Assembly: GCA_008931825.1 (NCBI GenBank)
Contig: QXVZ01013867.1
Location: 1-41,443, forward strand
Direction: 5' to 3'
DNA length: 41,443 nt
From: Phallusia fumigata
Lineage: Eukaryota; Chordata; Ascidiacea; Phlebobranchia; Ascidiidae
The notes under the pieces are model-generated. The model was not told the origin of the DNA, searched no databases, and worked only from the letters and a program-made list of their open reading frames with translations. Both the position numbers and the translations under genes were made by a program. Below are positions 34,701 through 41,443 of this stretch, piece after piece (the first letter of the stretch is position 1; the number at the start of each line of letters is the position of its first letter).

Positions 34701-37700
34701 AGTATCACATCATTAGCTGATAGTCGAACCAACCCAAATCAAAAACGAAATTTCCCTTTTCTGCGCTCAAATTTGCGTACAACGAAATGCGAATTGCAGT
34801 CATCGTCCCCCTCTGCTCACAGTGTGGAAGCACGCTACAGTCTTGACGACACAGCGCTATTGCACTGGCAGATAAGGCAGGCAGGCCCCGAGCTTTTTTT
34901 GAAAACAAATCAGCGCCGCAGTCACATTAAACTATATACACAAGCACATTGCGCATCCTCCCGAACTCCTGCGAAATGCACAGGAAGAAGAGACCAGAAG
35001 ACGAGCCCACTATAGGCTGGTTTCGTTAGCCCGTGCGTGATACAGCCTTCGTCCGAGCTGATCAGCAACTCAATTGGGACTAGTTTTTGGAAACTACCTG
35101 TGCCAGTAGCGTGTTAAAGTAACCTGAGTGTTTGCCCATGCCTAGCTGGTAGACGATTCCTATCTTGCGTTGGAGCGATTCGCCAAATTATTACGGTTTC
35201 GGGCATACAGCCGGCTTGTGTCATTAGCCAGGCGAGGTTTGGTTTTTTAGAAAAGCGCTGATGCCGGATGACCGGTGCGCTAACCAACGTATTCTAAAAG
35301 TTATCGGTCCGCGCGGCGGTTTGAACAATAAGCGGTGTGCGAGCACTTCCCATGGAAACGCTTGTGTTTGTTGCCACATCTAAACAACCACGAGCGTTGT
35401 TGAACAATCATGAGCAGTTTACGGCAATACTGTTTTGTGCATGAGCTCGACAACGCAATGTAACACCTATTAATGGCAACATAAACTACCGTGGGGTGCA
35501 AAATCATTTGCTAACCAAGTACAGTTGTTAGCTCAAAAAGTATTCATCACAAGTATAACTAAATAATCATAAAGATAATATATACATCTCCATTCAAAAG
35601 TCCATCTGTAAGTTAGGAGCACAAAATAAGGACTTGAAAAGCAGCCTAATTAAGAACAAAACTGCCAGCGCACTTGTATGCAGTGACTACATGTTTTTGA
35701 TGGTCGGAACGTTTGCAACAAAATGTATTCATTATATACAAGGTCTCTGGCAGTTTTGTTTTTAATAAATCTGTCAGTGCTGTTAGCGTGGGTACGCCGC
35801 CTTCAAAGACGAAAACCAGCAGCGCTGTCTGTATAAGCAGAGAATCTGTGCGACAGACACATGTCATTGGATGGGGCGCCACACAATGGCAGGAAAAATT
35901 GAGCGCTTCCCATTCAGTGTGAGCGATTTCTGCTGCCGCCCGCAAATTGCTGCTTTCGCTGTACAACTTAAAAGCACAATGCCCAAACGAATCTTTTCGC
36001 GGTAAAACGTTGCCGCGCCATCCCTTGCCACCACTCAATTAGCGCATTGGGCGTTGCACATAACAAATCGTAATCGAAACGGTCTGTTTTCCACATGTAT
36101 TTAGGAAACAAGGTCGTTTTTTATTTGGGTTGGTCTACGAAGACATGATTTATTCGCCTTCCAACCGCCAATCTGATAGATTTCCCTCAGATTTTTTTAC
36201 TAGAAATGTTTTTTCAACTTGGCGCAACTTACAAAACTAAGCAATGATAAAAATTCCGACGGTTTGCAAATTGTTACGTATTGCCCAAAACATACACGTT
36301 TAATTTGTTACACGTCATGTTATGTAATAAATCTATAATGGCAACGCATTTAGCATAGGCTCGAGCTCATTGAAACAAGCTTCTTGGAAGTTGAACACAA
36401 CTTATATAAACGCAACACCAAACGTGATTGGCGCTGTTGGGCAAACCTGAAATAGGTTTCTATCCAGATCCTTGTTACCTCTCTGAACGAGGGATCTTCA
36501 ACATTTAAATTCATATTAGTTACACTGGGTAATACGAAAATACCGGTTCGCGAATCTTTAGTAGTTTTAGTGTTGTCATATACTGTTGCAGACGCATGCG
36601 CTCTTCGGAGCATAGGGCTCCGCAACAACTTCTCGGCCAGCTCTGCGCCGGTGTAATATTACCTCTTCCAGTATTGAAGTTCTCTATCACGCAAATAGAC
36701 TGTACAGCGAAATTTGTGGCCGGTGTGCGCAATCGTCTACCCGACAGCGGTTCGCAGACGCAGGTGTCTTTTTCTACGAAGCCCAGCGACTTGAGTCTAT
36801 GGGAAGCGCGAAGCGGTGAACAACGCAGTTTAAAACCGAATAAAATCTACACTGACATTGACGTCACACTTGACCGAACGGACCAAAAGGCTCTGCGTAA
36901 AGCTTAGTGGAAACTAAAGATCGGCATTGCATTTTTACAGGGTTATGGGGTAAGGCTTGACAACGTGGTTACAATGTCCACCCTAATTTGCTCAACGACA
37001 TAGGAATCTTGTCTTTCAACGGGAGCGGCTCCCCAAAGGGAAATTGTGAGGGCAGGGGCGCGAGCGCTCCACGGATATCCCATTGTGTCGCGTACAAGGG
37101 TCGCGTGTTTAAGTTACATCGACCCACGGCTGTCGATTAGGTAATTTAGGTTTGAATTTCAATCACAGAGTTGCTATAGACTGATCAGCTTCGCGATTTA
37201 ACAGGTCCTTGTTTTCTGTGAGCAGTGCCGTCTCTGTGTGCCATCAACTAAACAGGAAAGGCAATCTACTATTTCTATCGCAACTAAAGCCCTATAAAGC
37301 CTCGTTTTAAAATTTGGGCAAAGTATATGGGTTTTAAGCGTGTTACGTTTTTAGTAGGTTAGCGTTCTTATTTGTATATAGGTCCAGTTTAGAAAAGCCC
37401 CCTTTCTGGCTCCGCAGGCCAAAGTGAAACTTTAACCCTCAGTCGCCACGCGATACCAAAATTCCAAGGCCTATCTATCGTATCACGACAATCAGCCATC
37501 ATAAATACTCGTAAACACGACTCGCTTGTTTCCTTGACGAACGCAGTCCAAACGCGCAATCTCTTCCTCGCGACAGCGATGCTCCAAGCACCCGACTCTG
37601 TAACTTTACGCCTTTTCGTGCGTTTGGCGTTGTCAAATTCGTATCCTACACATCCATTTGGCGCAAGTCGGCAATTTGTTCGATTGTTTTCCTTTGGGGC

Positions 37701-40700
37701 AAACTTGCTTAGTTTGTCGAATCTCGTTGGCTGGTTTTTCTATTGTTTATCTGTCTGATGCTGATCGTGACATTTACACACCAGCATTGTTCGTCAGAAA
37801 ACGAGCAAAACTCTTGTCACGTTGCTCTCCCCGCCCTCTCCCCCCGAAATCGGGGAGCCAGTTTTAGGTCTTGCATAGAACCAGTTTTAGGTCACGTATA
37901 AACATGACGTAATGCATTTGTGACGTCATTTTAATTAAGTTCATTACTGACACCTTCGTATACACCTTCGATGACTCAGCGTACAAATTTTTCTTTCTCA
38001 AACATTTAAACAAAACATTTTTAGCTTCAACGAAAAAAAATTACACCTCGTTGCTACTGCAACCGCCACAGACAAAACGCTGCAATGAAAAATTACTCAT
38101 CAGCAGATCTAAAACAATGCCGAAAAACTAAGGTACCACAAAACACTAAACTGCATCGAAGCAAGGCGTGAGCGGCAACTTTGCTGTTGTTATCGGTCAG
38201 TTAATATTAATAACTGTTTCGAACCGGATAGAAGACAGGATGCCTTGACGTTAATGTGACGGTGGCGTGCACGCTCGTGTGCAATAACGCATAGATGATC
38301 TCACGTCGCATCTTCAGTCACAACTTTAGCATTGTTCCATCATGCTTTTTCCCCGTCCTACAGGGTTAGGTCACCGGAAATAAAACCCCCGGCCCTATAC
38401 CTTTACTATTTGCTTTGTAACGAGCTTGTTATTTTTAGGTGATTTGCTGAAACCACGACGCCGCCTTTTAAGGGTTTTTTAGACAGATTGATCACGCTTG
38501 CCTTACCTGCCGAAGATTCAAGCCACATAAAATAGCTTTTCCTTCAAGGCTACAAATAAAATACACCAACTGCCCTGTGTTCAGCAGTGGCCAGAAAGCT
38601 TAAAACTAAAAACACTCATCCTTTCTCTTGCACGTGCCTTGCCTATTCTCATGCATTCCTAAGTTACCCGTTGACATCCTATTGTCCTTTCTATCCCTGT
38701 AACATAGGCACCAGCCACCGGGTCGCTTCTAACACCGTTGTGAAAAGCTTTTCTATGGGCCGGACATAATCGTCATTGTTCTTAACGTGGTTGCAAACTC
38801 AGGAGCTGTTATTATGACGATGGAGCGAGCAATATCGGAAGCGCTCGCATGTAAGCTGTGCAAAGTATGATCGGGCGCGCAGCTATATAGACCGCAACAT
38901 CAGTCAAAGTCGGGCGTTTTTCCAAAGGTTGGTAGAGCGAGCACAAGGTGACTTTGCCTAGAGGACGGCCCCTTGCCGGTGGCGCGTGTTTATTACGTCT
39001 TTACTAACTACCTGATAATTCATCCAATGCACTTTCGCGTTTTAACACAATTTGCTAGTCTGATAATCTACACAGCGATGCATATTCTGGGGTGAATATG
39101 AATATTTTGCTCACGCCCTGGCTGTTCTAAACAGCAGCCTCTCGTGGTCCTCGAGCGCCCTGATTGGGTCTTTTTATCGTGGCACCGCCGCTGTTTATAT
39201 TAACAACCTGTTGTTTCGTTTTGATGAACGGCAAGCCATTTTTCACGGGCACATTTGGCGATTGCTCACATCATGGCACGTTTTTGTAAAATGAACATAA
39301 CAAACGAGTTGCGGCGGCAAATGCGCCTCCCGTCGCTTTCTATTTCTCCCTTGCAAAGTTGCATAGACTTCTCAACATGTTTCCTTGATGCCGTATAGCT
39401 GTTTTTGACAGAGCCTGCGTGAGGGGTACTCCTGTCACGGACCATGTAAATTACGATGCAAATACAGGGGTTTGATGGAAACAATACGAGGGCTGTCAAG
39501 GCACGTTCATGAAGCCCAGCATTACGGTAGTTTTCATCGGCTTTGGAGATCAGGCGTGAACTGAAATATCAGTGCCCAGTGCTGTTGCATTTCCATGCAA
39601 CCAGCGAGGTTTCGACCAAACGAAAAAAATACAGTCCTATTATGTGCGACTTTTCTCACCACGCAAACCTGAACAAAGTCGACCAGCTCCGTTGTGTGAT
39701 GGTTAAGGTTTATGACGTTTTCTTTCTGTGACGTCATAACTGTTTTGGGTATCGTATTTTAAATTGTTCTATACAGTATATTTAACTGTGGAAAATAAGA
39801 TGTTTTGAACCGTTCCTATTGTATCCCTTTCGGATTTAGGGCTGTGTGATCTCAGCGTATCTAAACACTTCAGTTCCCCTTTTCCCACTGCTGATTGATT
39901 CGATTTATACGAGTTAATGATCCAGATTAACAAAATGTTTTACCTTTGGTTGGCTTGAGATCCGCATATGTCGGAACTTCAGATTTGGAACTGGATCGTC
40001 GTGAGTTTACCAAAGCTGGTTGTTGATTCATCGTACCATCCTGCACCGCACATTCCCCTGTACTCGACCTCCTGCCTTGGGTGCAATGATTTTGACCATG
40101 ATCAAAAGCTTTTCCGCTCTTCGCAGCCGCATCGGAGCCTTTTGCTTCGTTTGATTCTTCTCCGGCGTCCGAACGTCCTCCCTTCTTTTTCCTCCGCCCT
40201 CCGCCTCCTTTCCCACGCATCCCGCGGTTTGCCTTGCCTGACAGGCGGCGCTGCTTGCTGGAACGAAAGAAGTCAGCATCCAGGAGGGGGGATGTGGAGA
40301 TGGACGACGCCAGACTCTCCAAGGAGGTAAGGCTACAGTTTGAAGATGAAGATGCTGTCGTCGAAGGCGGACTCACAAACACGCGATCATGGATAACCAT
40401 GTTTGGTGCCGTGGAGGAGCAAAGAGTTAAATTGGATGCGGAAAACGAGAGCGCGGTAAAAGTCATAGGTCCGTAATTTGAAGGATCCTGCACGGAACAC
40501 TCCCCATAGTAATTACTGCTCGGTTGAACAACTCCGTTAACCGGCAACATGTCATGGTACATCGAGTCATTCCGGCCCAGTTCCTGGTTTACAGGATAAA
40601 ATACTCCCTTATCTTCATCGTCAATGTCCGACTTTGTAAGGTCAAACGCAGTAGGAGTATTTTCCTCCTGAACTAGACAGGATCCCATGTAGCGGTCTGA

Positions 40701-40886
40701 GCTCCTGGAAGGTCTCATGCCCAGAAAAGCTTTTTCCAGTGGTGGAAGCGTGATCTCTTCCCTGTAGTTTTCCAGGTAATGTAGGTCGGAGGCCTGCTGC
40801 ACCATGCTGTCCCTGTCGCAGTTCACGTAAGCACTGAGATCTTGAAACGTTTCATTGACCATTCGATTCTCGCTACACGCGTTCAT
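22552..40886 (-). CDS. ETS-domain transcription factor, ETS1/2 (pointed)-like, without visible PNT domain
   Basis: Minus-strand gene whose coding exons I chain as 40886-39944, 31442-31282, 28437-28241, 27827-27181, 24567-24441, 23941-23837 and 22774-22552. Splice phases are 1, 0, 2, 1, 2, 2, all compatible, total 800 codons plus TAA. Residues ~652-740 are a full ETS winged-helix domain: [38 protein letters not shown] (recognition helix leads in), [17 protein letters not shown] with the two DNA-contacting arginines, and [11 protein letters not shown]. This is closest to ETS1/2, which binds GGA(A/T) and acts downstream of MAPK signalling; in ascidians ETS1/2 works in FGF/MEK responses. The ~650 residues before it are disordered, with an S-rich region, a basic NLS-like cluster (residues ~219-238) and a Y/H/Q-rich exon. 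ETS1/2 proteins normally carry a PNT domain there; I found none. The first exon's link rests on phase alone, while the last four exons are firm. Confidence 0.85.
23324..23550. repeat. 113-bp direct duplication with N at the join
   Basis: 23324-23436 and 23438-23550 look identical (ACAATATAAGGATAATTC to TTTTAGTTCAAACC), with the N at 23437 between them, in the intron before the last ETS exon. This is another unmerged contig overlap. Confidence 0.85.
23837..23941 (-). CDS. ETS gene exon 6: DNA-recognition helix
   Basis: Acceptor TTTCATTCGCAG, donor CCAG|GTTCGT, 105 bp, phase 2 to 2. Encodes [20 protein letters not shown] and [13 protein letters not shown]. The RGIRYYY segment is the recognition helix 3 with the invariant arginines. 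Compared with ETS1, HKTAGK is replaced by VKCPAR at the turn into the last strand. Confidence 0.95.
24441..24567 (-). CDS. ETS gene exon 5: N-terminal half of the ETS domain
   Basis: Acceptor ATAAAG, 127 bp, donor CCAA|GTGCGT, phase 1 to 2. Encodes [20 protein letters not shown], then [22 protein letters not shown]. The invariant tryptophans of helix 1 and strand 2 are present. The first codon is completed by the single G left by exon 4. The donor is non-consensus after position 4 but is required by the phase. Confidence 0.92.
26150..26300. mobile_element. hairpin (fold-back) element in the ETS intron
   Basis: AACTGCTAAAACGTCAAAC at 26150 is mirrored by GTTTGACGTTTTTAGCAGTT at 26281-26300, a ~19-bp inverted repeat with one indel. 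The arms continue weakly inward (GGGTCCAACTGC against GCAGCTGGACCA). ~151 bp, no coding capacity. MITE-like; no second copy noticed in the window. Confidence 0.5.
27181..27827 (-). CDS. ETS gene exon 4: long Y/H/Q-rich exon
   Basis: Acceptor TTTTACGCAG, 647 bp, donor ACGG|GTAAGT, phase 2 to 1. It encodes a polar, disordered region: [57 protein letters not shown] and, near the domain, [15 protein letters not shown]. Such tyrosine, glutamine and alanine-rich stretches suit a transactivation region. The [15 protein letters not shown] segment could form a helix next to the ETS domain, where ETS1 has autoinhibitory helices, but this is speculation. Confidence 0.85.
27893..28149. repeat. imperfect tandem repeat (two ~113-bp units) in an ETS intron
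   Basis: Units 27893-28005 and 28036-28149 share CAGACCC, CCATTGCCGTA-ATT, ATAGACA-AA, a C-rich run, ACCACAAAACACA or the equivalent, AAATTTAT-TTTTG-TGTT-AAAC, with perhaps a quarter of positions different. There is no N between them, so unlike the other duplications this one is old and genuine. Confidence 0.6.
28241..28437 (-). CDS. ETS gene exon 3
   Basis: Acceptor AAATTTTAG, 197 bp, donor AAAG|GTGTGG, phase 0 to 2, which matches its neighbours on both sides. Encodes [36 protein letters not shown] and a histidine run near its end ([13 protein letters not shown]). The reading frame is clean and high in GC for this region. No domain. Confidence 0.7.
28438..31281. other. intron of the ETS gene (2.8 kb)
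   Basis: AT-rich with scattered open frames on both strands that lack family resemblance or matched splice sites. Nothing else recognised. Confidence 0.5.
31282..31442 (-). CDS. ETS gene exon 2 (inferred)
   Basis: Acceptor TTTCTGTTACAG, 161 bp, donor GCAG|GTACAT, phase 1 to 0, exactly what exons 1 and 3 need. It encodes a serine-rich segment with [20 protein letters not shown] and [15 protein letters not shown]. No homology recognised; the call rests on coding character plus phase. Confidence 0.55.
31873..35647. repeat. 1887-bp direct duplication with N at the join
   Basis: 31873-33759 and 33761-35647 are colinear over their whole length, starting CAAAAATACCGTCAAAC and ending AAAAGCAGCCT, with the N at 33760 between. 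Differences are concentrated in the first ~700 bp (CACCTCATG/CACTTCAGG, GTGTGC/GTGAGAGC, TGGACATTCGCCCT/TGTACATTCGCCCC) and are rare afterwards. SNPs and 1-2 base indels are the pattern expected of two alleles. Confidence 0.9.
35655..35760. mobile_element. fold-back MITE-like element, copy 2
   Basis: A perfect 14-bp terminal inverted repeat AACAAAACTGCCAG ... CTGGCAGTTTTGTT encloses ~78 bp. Read on the minus strand, it aligns with copy 1 at 7702-7824 (GCCAGAG-CTTGTAT, GTGAATAC/ATGAATAC, TTGCAAACGTT-CGAC). It begins eight bases after the end of the 1887-bp duplication. The flanks are AT-rich, so a target-site duplication is not certain. Confidence 0.7.
39944..40886 (-). CDS. ETS gene exon 1: N-terminal 314 residues
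   Basis: ATG at 40886-40884 starts a clean 314-codon frame ending at donor AAAG|GTAAAA (phase 1). The sequence contains an acidic block ([10 protein letters not shown], residues ~85-94), [13 protein letters not shown], a serine-rich run (~171-199) and a basic glycine-rich cluster [15 protein letters not shown] (~224-238) that looks like a nuclear localisation signal, then repeated RRSS sites that could be phosphorylated. It ends [11 protein letters not shown]. No PNT, homeodomain or zinc finger. A splice acceptor-like TGTTTACAG 23 bases before the ATG suggests an upstream 5' UTR exon or spliced-leader site. Assignment to the ETS gene depends on exon 2; it could instead be the first exon of a different minus-strand gene. 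Confidence 0.65.
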
Positions 40887-41443
40887 AGTTCAGAAACACT
40901 AAACGTGTACTGTAAACACAAAAATATTGATGTTATATGTTTCAGTGGGTGCCCAATTGGCATTTAGTTGTTGCTGCTTGACTTCTCATAGTGGGCTACT
41001 TAATATGATAGCTTTTAACACTTTATGTACTTATAAAGTTAATTTGCAAAAACAGCGTCTGGCGGTAAAAGGGCCCATGCCCCCACTTCCCTCCTAATTT
41101 TAGTTTGTATATTGAGGTGGGCTTCCACTGATAAAAATCTTTAAGTTTTGTATTAGGTTAGTTGCTTGTCCCTCCCCCCCTTAAATTTTGGGATGGCTGC
41201 GCTTTTAGTGGGGGAGGGTGTTGTCATTGTCTCGTCTCTGCTATTTTTAACATAATTTTCAAATTCTACCATGAAAATTCTCTGTTGTCAAAACATAACA
41301 ACGACTGTCTAAACACTAGCCTTCACAAACAGAAACTTCCTTGAATAACGTAGGAGTAAAGCAATGCCACTCGATGCGAAGCCTTGTAAATGATCTTAAT
41401 TAGTCGCCAAATAGGCTACAGCCTTCTTAAAGCTTCGTCCCCG
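40887..41443. other. 5' flank of the minus-strand gene
   Basis: AT-rich with C-rich runs. It would carry the 5' UTR, or the intron before it, of the ETS gene. No TATA box or other element can be placed confidently. Confidence 0.4.

Larger units (their letters stand above)
31443..39943. other. large intron of the ETS gene (8.5 kb apparent)
   Basis: Contains the 1.9-kb N-joined duplication and a fold-back element, so the true length is probably ~6.6 kb. The remaining sequence has moderate-length frames on both strands (for example 36596-36907 + and 35646-36038 -) but none with recognisable similarity or convincing splice sites. Long first introns often carry enhancers; none can be identified by eye. 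Confidence 0.5.

Noticed and set aside
36596..36907. A 103-codon plus frame in the large ETS intron (includes [18 protein letters not shown])
   Set aside because: Looks mildly protein-like, but there is no family match, no Kozak context and no splice partner. Kept out of the gene list.
39968..40476. Plus-strand frames of 120 and 80 codons
   Set aside because: Antisense to the well-formed 314-codon first exon.

Overview
This window looks like genomic DNA of an invertebrate chordate, most probably a sea squirt of the genus Ciona. The basis is compact AT-rich genes with GT-AG introns, proteins that clearly resemble vertebrate SLC38A10, AVEN, small heat-shock and ETS1/2 proteins, and an assembly full of allele-like duplications separated by single N bases, as expected from a very heterozygous diploid (C. 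savignyi would fit). The species is inference. I see nothing prokaryotic, viral or CRISPR-like.

Layout, left to right. Positions 1-60 may be the end of an exon of an upstream gene. Next comes about 3 kb without a recognisable gene. On the + strand follow SLC38A10 (3119-6187; an 11-TM transporter-like core in one exon, a long charged tail and a short terminal exon), a small heat-shock protein (sHSP) cluster (8177-11209), AVEN (11791-14681; seven exons with every splice phase matching) and an unidentified four-exon gene of about 194 aa (15718-16956).

The right half is dominated by one long minus-strand gene for an ETS-domain transcription factor. Its coding exons run from 40886 down to 22552, with two further in-phase exons (22170-21901 and 20678-20194) that could give a glutamine-rich alternative C-terminus. 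The DNA-binding domain is closest to ETS1/2 (pointed), but I found no Pointed (PNT) domain. Two introns are very long: 3.8 kb between 27181 and 31282 minus one exon, and 8.5 kb between 31442 and 39944.

Five near-perfect direct duplications (112 bp to 1.9 kb) each have a single N at the join. They look like unmerged haplotypes or overlapping contig ends rather than biology. They inflate the apparent gene content: the sHSP cluster is probably two genes, not three, and one ETS exon appears twice. Smaller structured elements include a fold-back MITE-like family (two copies), another hairpin element, a possible pogo/Tigger-like MITE inside AVEN and an imperfect tandem repeat in an ETS intron.

The sHSP promoter carries textbook heat-shock elements and a TATA box, so that cluster is very probably stress-inducible. 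The neighbours have no evident shared pathway.
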